Assembly (NCBI GenBank): GCA_037176705.1
Contig: CM073905.1
Span: forward strand, 30,722,986 to 30,786,985
Direction of reading: 5' to 3'
DNA length: 64,000 bases
Source: Molossus alvarezi
Taxonomy: Eukaryota > Chordata > Mammalia > Chiroptera > Molossidae
Of the stretch, positions 24,801 through 36,800 are shown in pieces; within the stretch, counting starts at the first letter, position 1, and every line of letters begins with the position of its first letter. The position numbers were made by a program, and so were the translations under genes. A model generated the notes under the pieces. It worked only from the letters and a program-made list of their open reading frames with translations, did not search any database and was not told the origin of the DNA.

Positions 24801-27800
24801 TATCCATGCATCTGTGCATCCTTCCATACGTCCATCATCCATCCATCCATCCATCCATCCATCCATCCATGCATCTGTGCTTCCTTCCATCCACCCCTCA
24901 TCTACCCATTCATCCATCCATCCATTCATCCTTCCTTACTTCTCTCTCTTTCTCTCAGGTTAAAGTGCCACAACAAATGCACCAAAGAAGCCCCGCCCTG
25001 TCATCTCCTTATCATCCACCGAGGAGGTAAGAATGCAACACTTGCTGCTTTAGAGTTGGGGGTGGGGTGGGGGCTTCTGCAGGCCGTCTGAGATAGCTGT
25101 CTCATCCAGGCTGATTCTGGGTACCTACCTCCTGACCCCCTGATACCTGCCTGTCTCATTTCTTGTCCTCCGACACCCTTCTTCTTGACACGTCTCCTCA
25201 GTCCACCCCTCGTCTCTGCTCTTTCTCTTTCTTGTCCCTGTAATTCGTGTCTCGGATACTTTAGCTCCCAAATTTATTTCCTCTTCCCTAAATGATTTTC
25301 TCTCTTTTTTGTCTCCTCTCCTAATGTCCGTTCTCCTCTCTTGCCCTCAACCCCATTGCTTTTCCTTCCCACTAAAAAAAGTGCTGGCCGAGTGTTTCTC
25401 CATTGTGCGCCCTTCCGCCGCAGTCAGTTGACCCTGCAGAAGTGGGTGAGAAGTCTGGCTTGGACCTGTTGGTTTGGGCCACCTGTGTTCTGTCCCTTGG
25501 GGCCATGGGAGTGTGTCAGTCAAACTATCCAGACAGGGAAGTGACAGCTACGTTTGGGAGAGTCACCACCAGCTGTCTACTATACAAAAGCAAGACCAGT
25601 TTAGACAGAAGGAAAGACTGTTGGCAAAGGACCAAGAGGAGGCACCTCCTTGAGAAGTCTTGCAGAGTCCAGCTTTCGAAACAGCTGCCCTGATTCCTGT
25701 CCTGGGGCATGTTATCCCCAGACTCCAGAGTCCACGCTGTAATTCACCCACTGGGGGACTCGCTAGGTCTCTGCTGTTCAATACAGTAACTACTCGCCAC
25801 GTCTATTTAAATTGAGATGAATTGAACTGAAATAAAAATAGACGTTGAGTCACTCGGTCACACCAGCTACCTTTCAGGGGCTATGTGGCCACGTGTGGCT
25901 GCCATATTGCATAGTGTAGATAACACTTTCGTCATCACAGAAAGTCCTACTGGACCTCGCTGGTCCATACCAGCGACAAAGGGGACATGGCTGTGAAGGG
26001 GGGTGGCAGGGAGCCCAAAGCTTTAACTTCCCCACAAACACCCCTGCCCACCCGCAGCACCTCGGAGCTGGGTGTCTCCATCCCCGACCCACAGAATCGG
26101 AATCTGCAGCTCGTTCCCGTGCACTTGGAGGTTGGGAAGCGCTGCTCTGGAGTGGGAGTTGCAAACTCAGATGCTTCCAGGGCCCAGCAGGGACCCTACA
26201 CAAGAGAGCCGGCCACACGGGGTCGTGCAAAGTGGCGCGCGGACCAGGTGCTGTCTAGAGAAGACAGCCGCGCCAGCAAGTCTGGGAACCTCTGTGGCAG
26301 CGTGTCTCAGCTTTCGGAGGAAAGCCCGACTAGTTTTATGTGCCACATGCTTATTTTAAAACATTGGAGATTTATTAAACATTTAAAAATTCTCGCTGGC
26401 CCCTCCCCGCCACCTTCCATCTATAGGTCGGATGAAGCTAAGGCTCCAACTTGGGGTACAGCTGGGCGGAGGCTGCGTTCCTCCCTGTCCTCTCGCCCTG
26501 GTCAGTGCCTACTCAGGGGACCTGCCCTGTTCTAGAATGAGCCCAAGGGAAAGCTAAAGAAGCAGGCAAATGGCTGCCGAAAGTGCCCACATGTGTCCCA
26601 GCGCCAACCGGCCACTGGTTCTCGATATCTTTGCTTATCTCCTGAGGAGCAGAAATGCAAAGGGGAGACCATCTCTCTCCTGCCCCCCACCTCCGTTAAG
26701 AACCATCTGTCCCTTGAACAGCTGTACACACTCACGAGGCTATCTTAAACCCGAATTCTCTTGTTCTTGAACCACTGTCATGGGTCAGCTTTGTTGGGGA
26801 AACCACCTTCCACCAAGTTCCTGCCCGTGGTCGGCTCCTCTGGCGCCTGCCTCCCACGCGGACACCAGCCCAGCCTGCTGGAGGGCAACCCATCTGCAAA
26901 GGGCTCCCTGCCACCCCCCTTCACAGCCATGTCCCCTTTGTCCATGCAAAGCGAGCGGAACTTTCCGGAAGTCCGCCAGATTTTCGCTGCCCCCATCCCA
27001 TCGTTAGTAGGAAGTTGGGACTATAGTCGGTTTCTATGGTGATGGCAGCTCAGGCGAAACAGAGAAATCAAACCCCCTAAGCTTTAACTTTCCCACGAAC
27101 ACCCCTGCCCACCCGCACGATAAACAGAAATGAAAACAAAAGCTAGTAAGTGACACTACCAGGCATCAAATTTGAATTTGACCTCATTTTTGTTCCTCCT
27201 CGTGGTCCCTGTAGGTAGTAGAAATAGCGGAGTGGTGCTGGGGAGAGGGGCGTGGATGGTGTGGTTTGGCTCAGTGAGTGTTTGTTCAGCATCAGCCATG
27301 TGCCCAGATCCTGTGGGGCTTTAGGATGGTGCAGAAAGGGAGGCTGGGAAAGCTGAGCCTTCCCCTCAGGGACCCATGGTGGCCTTGAGTAGGATGAATG
27401 CGTTTCCATGTGCGACAGGCTGCTCAGGCCTGAGAAATCTGGCAAGTAATGAAAGATGACCCAACACGGAGGTTAGCCGGGGCAGGATGGGTGGCCAGAA
27501 TGAGCTTGGCCACCGACTGCACACCCTGCGACACCGGGAGCCTCTTGTGTTTTGGGGCGGGGGGAACCATTCTGAAATGAGCCCCGATGTGGGACAATGA
27601 CGGTATTGAAAACAAAAAAATTGATAGCTTCAGTTTTATTAATATAATTTGTCACGGTCAAGTCATATATCGACAATGAAAAGAAACCGGCCGTGGAGAA
27701 CTCCCAATGTCACCACCGTGACATGACAACTGTCATTCTCAGTGAGTTCCCTTCCAGCCCTGGGGGTGGGCCTTCGAGGGGGGACCTGAGCTCTGTTGTC

Positions 27801-30800
27801 TGGAAATAACAGTATAAGCCAAAGTGATACTTAAATTCCCAAATCGCTGTCTTTACCCCTATGGACCCAGCAAGGTTAGTCCGAACAGAGTCGGTCCCGT
27901 GTGACATCAACAACCCTCTGAGAAAGCCACCCCGGTATTCGGACCTGCATATCAGTCAGACGCTGCCCAAAACCAACAAAATCAACAAGGTGAGGCTGGG
28001 GTTCTGCTGGGCTGGGCATGCTGGGGGAGGGAGTGGGGCTGCTGCAGGAAGGAGGGAGGGAGGGAGGGAGTGGGGGCTGCAGCTGCAGGAGGAAGGGAGT
28101 GGGGGCTGTAGCTGCAGGAGGGAGGGAGGGAAGGAGTGGGGCTGCTGCAGGAGGGAGGGAGGGAGTGGGGGCTGCAGCTGCAGGAGGGAGGGAGGGAGGG
28201 AGTGGGGGCTGCAGCTGCAGGAGGGAGGGAGTGGGGGCTGCAGCTGCAGGAGGGAGGGAGGGAGGGAGTGGGGGCTGCAGCTGCAGGAGGGAAGGAGGGA
28301 GGGAGTGGGGGCTGCAGCTGCAGGAGGGAGGGAGTGGGGGCTGCAGCTGCAGGAGGGAGGGAGGGAGGGAGTGGGGGCTGCAGCTGCAGGAGGGAGGGAG
28401 GGAAGGAGGTTGGTTGGTTCTGGGGAAGGACTCGGGCACTGATCTGGGGGCACCTGGGCGCTCCATATCTGTGTGGTTGGTGTTGCGTCAAGTGTGGGGC
28501 GCATCCAGCCATCCATGGAGAGCGAGTGCGCCAGGAACCTGTCTTCCTTAGGGAGCGGGCACATGGAAATGAGAATGAATGAGTGTGTTGAGGAGGGTTC
28601 AGTAGGGAAAGCAGGAGCCTGAGACAGGTTCCTCACTGGTCCAGACCCCACACTCTGCTCGGTGAGAAGTTTTGCCATCTGCTGGGATTAGCTTTGCAGA
28701 TGGTCCTGGGCTCTCTGACACATCTGTTGAATCAAACCATCAAGGAACAGGGATCTGTTTCCAAGCTCCTGCTGGAGACTGGGTGGATGGGTATGTGGGG
28801 GCCTGAGCTCTGAGCCATGCCACTTAGCTTGACTTCCAGCTGCTCCTCAGATGTGCGCCTCTCCGTGCGTCTTTCTTTCCAATGTGGCCTGGAAATTTCC
28901 AGTGTGACGTCCACATTGTTTGGTCGGCTGGACAGACTGTACCCAAGATATCCCAGGCTGCTTCCAGACCCCCAGTCGGAGGCCAACATCACCTGTACAT
29001 GCCAACAGGTGATTTCTCAAACCCCAAACGCCGCCATGCACGGGATCGAAGGCGGTCACAGTGTGGCTCAGCCCCAGCGCATGGCAGGTCACCAGCCTGT
29101 GTCCGGGACCCCGATGAGCATCGTGACTTCTCACTGGCAAGGCACCGTCTCGCTTCCCTGCACGAGGCTGGAGAGGACAGAGTGGTTCTTAATGAATGTA
29201 ATTTACATTGTCACCTCTGCTTAAAAAGCATGCAGTAGCTTTCTAGTGCAGTTAGAAAACAAATCAAACAGCCTGCCAGCTCGTACATAGCTCGGTCCCC
29301 CCTCCGCCTCGGACCTCTCTTTCCAGGCCTCCCCACCAAGGTCCACGTGTCCTTTTCCTCTCACGCTGTTGCCCACCGTTTTTACTAGTAGATCTCAGTC
29401 ATTTGCCATCTGGCTCCTTGTGGCATCACCTCAACAGTTTGAGAGCTTGGCCTCTAAACTCAGCCAGACCTAGCAGCCAGTCTTGGCTTCCTCCACTTTC
29501 TGGCTATTAGAGTCTGGGCAAGCAACTGAATCTCTAGGAGTCTCAGTTTTCCTGTATGTAAAATGGGTACATTCCGGTTACGCACTGCTCACAAACAGAC
29601 CCCCTCAGACTTCGTGGTGTATGAGAGCAACTCTTTCATTATGCCGTGGAGTCTGTGGGGCAGGGATTAAGAAGTGGCACAGAGGGGATTGTTTGTCTCT
29701 GCTTCTTCATAATGTCCGGCGACTCAACTGGGAAAACTCACACAGTGGGGAGCTGGAATGATCTAGAACAGGGATTGGCAACTATGTCTTACAGGCCAAA
29801 TCCGGTTTACCATCTGTTTGTGCGAATGAAGTTGTATTGGAACAAGCCACACTCTTACTGTCTGTGGCTGTTTTCATGCTACACTGGCAGAATTGAGTAG
29901 TTCCAACAGAAACCACGTGTCTCCCAAAGCCTGATGGACCTACTGTCTGGCCATATCAAGGAAAAGTTTGCCAATCCTTGATCTAGAGGCTCTTACTCAC
30001 AAGGCTGGTGCCTGGGCTGGGATGAGTCAAAGCCTGGGCCCTGTAGAAATTCAGCAGGAGCACTTACCTGTGGATTTGCCTTGTGGCTTGGGCTTCCTCA
30101 CAATATGGCTGCCTCGGCATAGTCAGGCTTCTTAACACGGCAAGTCAGGGTTTGAAGAGCAGCTTCCAGCAAACAAGGTGGAAGCTACATGGGCTTTCAT
30201 CACCTGGCAATAGGAGTCCATGCATTGACATCTTGGCTTGCACTAGCCGAGGGTCCGCGGTGACAGATCTGTTGTGCTCTCCTGGTAGACGCCGTCACAG
30301 CCTGCTCAGATTCAAGGGGAGGAGACATAGATCCCATCCTGTTGATGGGAAGAGTCCAAGAAATTTGTGGTCATGTTTTAAAATGTCTGTGGTGGGTGAT
30401 AAAAGCACCAACCTCAGAGAGTTGTTATGGGGATGAATGAAGTCATCAACATTGAAAGAACTTAGTTCAGTTCCTTGGCATATGGTAAGTGTCCAGGAAG
30501 TTCTAGCTATCATCATCAGCTTAAATCTTGGGGCTTCCAATAAAAATTTCAGGTGGATTTATTTTTCCTTTGTTATATGCAAAAGATGTAGGTCTCTAGG
30601 AGAGGGGATCCCCATCTCTGGAAGGGATGAGGGGGCTTGCATGGCGAGGCCCCTGGGGAGTAACTGTGCATGCCTGTGACCCCCCTGTCCTTTGTGACGT
30701 CTTGGGGATGAGGAGCTCAGAGCCACCTCAAAACCTCTTTCTCTAGCTCTGTAGGCACAGTGAGCCTGTTGGTGTCGGATGGGACAGAAACACAGGTCAG

Positions 30801-33800
30801 ATAGATCAATTACTGTGACATTGTTCTGCTTGTCTGCCAGCAGCAGAATTTGATAAGAGAAATAAATTAACCTCTGTTTAGAAAGTGGCTTTGACATGAA
30901 GGTGGACAGGACCTGTCGTGGGGCTGGGTTATTTCTCTCCTCTCCCTCTTCTCACTGCCTTCACGCAGATTCTCTTTGTCAGGCGAGGATGTGGTTAGCG
31001 CGATGGATTTCTGAGCCAATTTGGTCTGAAGCGTTCCTTCTCGTTGCTGCCTGTCTCCTCTCCTGTCTAGCACAGTCAGTCCAGGTTCCAGCTTTCCCAG
31101 TCAGCGCGATGGTTAGTTTCCATTTTCGAGTCAGAGGCTTGAGACTCAGCCCCTTTACTTGTCATGTGAGCTCAGCAAGGGCTCCCCGCCTTGGTGTTTC
31201 CGTCTGTGGGATGAGAAGTCTCCCAGGAGATCCCATTGCTGGGGTTGTGGAGAGGCTTGGATACAGGGATATGTGGAAAGAATTTAGTCCAATACTGGAT
31301 ACTCGGGGCTTGGAAATAGCCTGATGATGAAGAAGAAGACAGAGAACGAGGAAGAGGGACAGAAAGAGGATTAGGGAGAAAGAGGAAGAAGACGAGGAGG
31401 AAGAGGAAGGAGGAGGAAAGGGGAGAAAGAAGAGGAGGAGGATATGAAGGAGGAGAGGAAGGAGATGGAAGAAGAGATGGAGGAGGAGGAGGAGGAAGTG
31501 GAGATGGAAGAGGAGGAAGCGATGGAAAAGATAGAGGAGCATAGAGGAGATGGAGATGAAGGAGCAGGAGGAGGATGTAGGAGCAGGAGGAGGGGAGGAT
31601 GGAGGAGGATGGAGGAGGAGGAGATGGAGGAAGAGGAAGGAGATGGAGGAGGAAGGGGATGGAGGAGATGGAGGAAGAGGAAGGAGATGGAGGAGGAGGG
31701 GGATGGAGAGATGGAGGAAGAGGAAGGAGATGGAGGAGGAGGGAGGTGGGGGAAGATGGAGGAAGATGAAGGAGATGGAGGAGGATGGAGGAGGAGGAGA
31801 TGGAGGAAGATGAAGGAGGTGGAGGAGGAAGGGGATGGAGGAGATGGAGGAAGAGGAAGGAGATGGAGGAGGAAGAGGATGGAGGATATGGAGGAAGATG
31901 GAGGAAGAGGAAGGAGATGGAGGAGGAAGGGGATGGAGGAGATGGAGGAAGAGGAAGGAGATGGAGGAGGAAGAGGATGGAGGATATGGAGGAAGATGGA
32001 GGAAGAGGAAGGAGATGGAGGAGGAAGGGGATGGAGGGGATGGAGGAAGAGGAAGGAGATGGAGGAGGAAGGGGATGGAGGAGATGGAGGAAGATGAAGG
32101 AGATGGAGGAGGAGGAGGATGGAGAGATGGAGGAAGAGGAAGGAGATGGAGGAGGAAGGGGATGGAGGAGATGGAGGAAGAGGAAGGAGATGGAGGAGGA
32201 AGAGGATGGAGGATATGGAGGAAGATGGAGGAAGAGGAAGGAGATGGAGGAGGAAGGGGATGGAGGAGATGGAGGAAGAGGAAGGAGATGGAGGAGGAAG
32301 AGGATGGAGGATATGGAGGAAGATGGAGGAAGAGGAAGGAGATGGAGGAGGAAGGGGATGGAGGGGATGGAGGAAGAGGAAGGAGATGGAGGAGGAAGGG
32401 GATGGAGGAGATGGAGGAAGATGAAGGAGATGGAGGAGGAGGAGGATGGAGAGATGGAGGAAGAGGAAGGAGATGGAGGAGGAGGGGGATGGAGAGATGG
32501 AGGAAGAGGAAGGAGATGGAGGAGGAAGGGGATGGAGGAGATGGAGGAAGAGGAAGGAGATGGAGGAGATGGAGGAGGAGGGGGATGGAGGAAGATGGAG
32601 GAAGATGAAGGAGATGGAGGAGGATGGAGGAGGAGGAGATGGAGGAAGAGGAAGGAGATGGAGGAGGAAGGGGATGGAGGAGATGGAGGAAGAGGAAGGA
32701 GATGGAGGAGGAGGGGGATGGAGGAAGATGGAGGAAGATGAAGGAGATGGAGGAGGATGGAGGAGGAGGAGATGGAGGAAGAGGAAGGAGATGGAGGAGG
32801 AGGGGGTGGAGGAGATGGAGAGGACGGAGGAGGAGGGAGTGAAGGAGGACGAGGGGCAGATGAGGAGGAGAAGCCGCAGCAGCGTCTGCCAGCTCCTCAG
32901 GAGACAGTCTACAGCACTTGTGCTTCCACATCAGGCCTCAGAATCCCCATCTGCAGTGGTGCCTGGGGCTGCAGGTCTGCCTGCCGAAGGAGCTGTTTGA
33001 AGTGGGCTCGTTCTTGTCATCGTTGGTAGCAGCAGAGAGCCACCCGGACCAGCTCAGCAGAAAGAGTTGCCTGCTGTCAGGATGGGCATGGAGCAGAGAG
33101 AAAGGGAAGTCACCCTTCAGGAGCTCATGAAACTAGACGTGGACAGCCTTGCGTCAGACCAGCCCCTTGGACCTGCAGCCAGACCGGGCTCCTTGTTCTG
33201 GTCCTGGTCATGACCGGGACTCTGCTCTTGGTCGGCCTGCTCGTGTGTCGCTGTTGCCGAGCTTCCTCGACCTCTGTTTTCCTCTTTGCTCTTGTCACAG
33301 CTTCGGCCGCCATGCGGTTCCTCCTCTTCGTGGCTTCAGCTCATTCGGCTTCTGGCCTGTTTGGCTCGTCTGTTCTCCTCAGACCTCCTGTCCCCCACCT
33401 CTGTTCCTAACGCTCTCCGCTCTCATGCTATTGGCCCAGCTCATGTTTTCATTCCATGTCACAGGCCACAGGCCGCCTGCCACTCTGTCCTGACCTGTGG
33501 TCCTGTTGGGAGTGAGCGAGGGTGGTCACGAAACAAGTATGGCTGTTTAGCCCGGGCGAGGTGGCTCAGTGGACTGAGCGGTCCCGGTTCGATTCCTGGT
33601 CAGAGCGCATGCCCGGGGTATGGGCTCAATCCCCAGTAAGGGGCAAGCAGGAGGCAGCTGATCGATGTTTCTCTCTCACATCCATGTTTCTCTCTCTCTC
33701 CCTTCCTCTCTCTTTAAAAAAATCAATAAAAACATATATTTTTTTAAAGTGTGGCTGTTTAGGGCTGCCCATTCACCACAGCCTACTGGGTTGGAGGGTG

Positions 33801-36800
33801 AGGACGGTGTCCTTAGGAAAAGCCCGTGGGCAAGGGGGTTATTTTCAGCACCATGTCTAAACCAGGGCACAAGGGGGTGAGGGGGTACCTCGGGGATGGA
33901 CATGCTTCTGTTTGAGTCCCAGAGTCAAACGTGAGTCTCTTATAACCGGGCACAACTTTGTGTCTCTGCTTCTGAGCTGGAGGTTGGGACCTGGACCACT
34001 GACTTTCTGTAGGGCCATTCTGCGGGTGCACATGTGGGTTCTTCCCTCATCCTTGTTTGGAGCCTGCTAGGCCGGAGAGAAGGCCTGGTCCCCACTGAGA
34101 TGCAAGGAGGGGGCGCCCAGGGCTCCTCGCACGCCCTGTCTTGAGCTGTCAGGCTGTTGCTTCTTTAATAAACACTCAGGAGGAGAGGTGTTAGGATGGG
34201 AAGAGCACTCGGAGCACCTCAGCGTGGCACTTGCCAAAATCAAAGAGGCACAAGGAGTGTGGCTATCACCTACGTGGCTTGCGTTGCGTGGTAACCGTTC
34301 GTTCTGGGGCCCAGATGGCGGATAGGCATCAGACGCCAGACTCCGTTCCTTCCAGAGGGCGGTGCAGCCTGGCGGGGAAGACGGAGCCGGTGGGGCTCTG
34401 GGAGGGCCTGGGGGCTCAGGATACTGAGGTGGGGCCTCCTCCTGCTCAGCTCACCCTCACTGCTGTGTCTCTGCTTCCCTGCCTGTCCCCTGCCCTGTTT
34501 TCTGTCTGCAGGACCACATCCCTGTTCCTTACCAGCCTGACTCTAGCAGCAACCCCTCGTCCACAACGTCCTCCACGCCGTCCTCGCCGGCACCCCCCCT
34601 CCCGCCCAGCGCCACGCCGCCTTCTCCCCTGCACCCTTCCCCGCAGTGCGCCAGGCAGCAGAAGGCCTTCAACCTGCCAGGTACCTCCACACTTGGGGAG
34701 CCGAGGGGGGTGACGGTTCATGCCACGGTCATTGGGGGGCCCGTCCATGCTTGAAAGCACAGGGTTGAAGACACGTGGATCGAGTCTCCGGTGCAGGTCA
34801 GTTGCCACGTATTATTACCTCACTCGATCTTTAGAGTAGCCACCGGGTAAGTATTATCAGCTTCATTTAACAGATGAGGAAACTGAGGCTCCGAGAAAGA
34901 GACCGTGTTGTTGGTAAGCAGCACGCCAGTGTCTCCACCTGAGTCTGAGTCGCAGGGGGAGCCTTCCGCCCTGGCGCTGACAGTTGTCGTATGAGCTAAC
35001 TCCGGTGACATTGGCAGGAAGAGCCTGGGCTTGGCATCTCGGGGCCAAAGGCCTGAGCAGGCAGCATTCTGAGGCTAACTCTAGACGTCAGGATCGGGCC
35101 CCGAATAAGCAGGCTGGAATTCTGCAAACGATATCCTCAATCATGTCCCCGCCGCGTGACCGCCGGCGTCAGCATAATGACCTCCGAAGAGATATAGGTG
35201 GGTGACAGGACCCCGAGGACTCTCCTAGCTCACGAATTCCCACTTGAGCTCTCGCACTAACCAGGGCTGCTGTTGTTTCTCCTCTTCGACTTGTCTGCTG
35301 GCCCTCTGACCGCGTTCTTCCACGTATTTCCTTAGCACGTGTTTACTGAGCACCTACTATGCACCAGGTCCTGCACGCGGCGCGGTGTGCGGCGCGGACG
35401 TGCGCAAAGCAGCCACGTCCTGTATGAGTTCCCTGTTGCTGCTGTGACACTACCACGAGCTTAGGGGCTTAGAACGGCACAAATCTAGTATCTTCTAGTC
35501 ATAGAGGGTGCAAGTCCAGAATTTGTGTCCCTGGGCTAAAAATCGAGCCATCAGCAAGGCAGGTGTCTTCAGGGGGCCCTAGGGGAGGAATCCATTCCCT
35601 TGCCTGCCAGCTTCCCGTGGCCGGCACCCTGATTCGCTCCGGTCTCTGCTCCCAGTAGCCCGTCTCCTTCGGACTCGGCCTCCACTGTCACAAGGACACT
35701 CGTGACTGCCTTTAGGACGCACCCAGGGGTCCGGCATAACCTGCCCATCTCAGGGTCCTCAGCTTAGTCCCATCTGCAAAGTCCCTTTTGCCATGTAAAG
35801 TAACGTAGTCGCATTTCCAGGGAGGAGGACGTGGGAGTGGGGATCATCTGCCTCTCGGTCTCCGTCCTCATGGCTGTTGCTTAGTGGGGGAGGCAGGCGT
35901 TAGCCAAGCACACGCCCATGAACATGAAGGGACAGAGCATTCCTGTGAGGACATTCAGAAGAAAACAAGTTGAAGTCGAAATGTCTGAGGCAGGTGAGTT
36001 CTGAAGATGGGGCAGGTGTCCCAGTGGAGAGAGGGCAGCACATGCAAAGGCTCTGCTACAGGAAAGAGCTGAAAAATTGTCCCAGTGGCCCGAGTGTCAT
36101 ACACAAGGGGACACCAAGTGAGACAGCTGCAGGCGGAGGTCTAGCAGGGCCTTGGAGGGCGTAGGGGGGGCGTAGATTTTACTTAAGACACCCTGGGAGG
36201 CAGTCGAAAGGTTGAGGCAGGGGATGACTTGATCCTTCTTCCTTCTAGATCCTTCCTTTCAGAAGACCACTCAGGCTCTGCTGTCTGGGGAGGTCTTGGG
36301 GCGGGGGGACGGAGGACGACTCCAGAGCGGAAGTGACGTCAAAGTGGCCTCCTGGTCTCTCTGGGCATCTGAGCCTCTCGGTCTTCCTGACCTCTTGGTG
36401 CCAGAGACCCAGGAGGGTCTCCCGAGCAGGCCACTGGGGTCACTAGCTGCCCCATGCTTGTGTCCTTCTCAGCAAGGGCTCACAGTGACACCTCTCCTCC
36501 TCTTCCGGCCACTCCCTGCCTTCCAGTCATCAGGCACAGCTGTCCTCCGGGCAGGGAAGGGGACAAGAGGGGTTGACTCCGTGCGTGTGGGCATTTGCTG
36601 GGTGTCCCGTTGGCTGACACCTGTCCCTCCTCAGAGCAGGGCTGGCGTCCATTGCCCAGCCCCTCCTCCTTGAGAGACGGGGGCTGCCAGCAAACCTTTC
36701 TGCGGACACTGAACCCCCATGCCAGCCGGGCCGGGAGAGATCAGCTAAGCCTGTGGAGAACCTTGGGCCAGTTTTCTTTTTTAATTTTAGCCCCTTGTTG

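Larger units (their letters stand above)
12179..24958 (+). other. KSR2 intron between window exons 2 and 3
   Basis: A 12.8-kb GT-AG intron splitting the C1 zinc finger. It contains a MER3-like MITE, MIRs, VES SINEs at 13314, 16094, 17547 and 19449, two MER5-like MITEs at 15483 and 15716, a Tigger element at 17866-18200, a MER20-like MITE at 19964, an LTR-like repeat at 24017, and CCAT-type arrays at 23955 and 24549 up to the exon. The stretches 13574-14290, 18201-19250, 20180-21140, 21440-23550 and 23745-23950 show nothing I can name. Confidence 0.9.
25027..27864 (+). other. KSR2 intron between window exons 3 and 4
   Basis: A 2.8-kb intron with donor gtaaga and an abnormal 3' end (GG at 27863-27864). 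It includes a 42-bp perfect inverted repeat (25975-26016 with 26901-26942) and a related direct repeat (26014 and 27074). 25030-25970 and 27120-27850 are otherwise featureless to me. Confidence 0.85.
27990..34511 (+). other. KSR2 intron between window exons 4 and 5
   Basis: A 6.5-kb GT-AG intron. A G-rich minisatellite starts about 26 bases after the donor (28016-28410). A MaLR-like LTR is split by a MER3-like MITE (29575-30310), then come the 1.5-kb GGA/GAT-rich satellite (31320-32865) and a VES SINE (33550). I see nothing specific in 28411-29440, 30520-31319, 32870-33535 and 33765-34511. Confidence 0.9.

Noticed and set aside
24494..25091. Frames rich in His-Pro-Ser-Ile over the CCAT array, one running into the KSR2 exon
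   Set aside because: Array translation only. The real exon begins at 24959 after a canonical acceptor, and its frame is set by the neighbouring exons.
27876..28678. Overlapping 170-240-codon frames around the exon 4 minisatellite
   Set aside because: They are translations of the GGGGGCTGCAGCTGCAGG repeat. Only 27865-27989 is coding.
31162..32931. A 589-codon open frame on the minus strand and frames of 217-318 codons on the plus strand
   Set aside because: All lie on the GGA/GAT satellite. The period-3 modules avoid stops, and the products are pure Ser/Pro/Leu or Glu/Gly/Arg low-complexity repeats with no domain.
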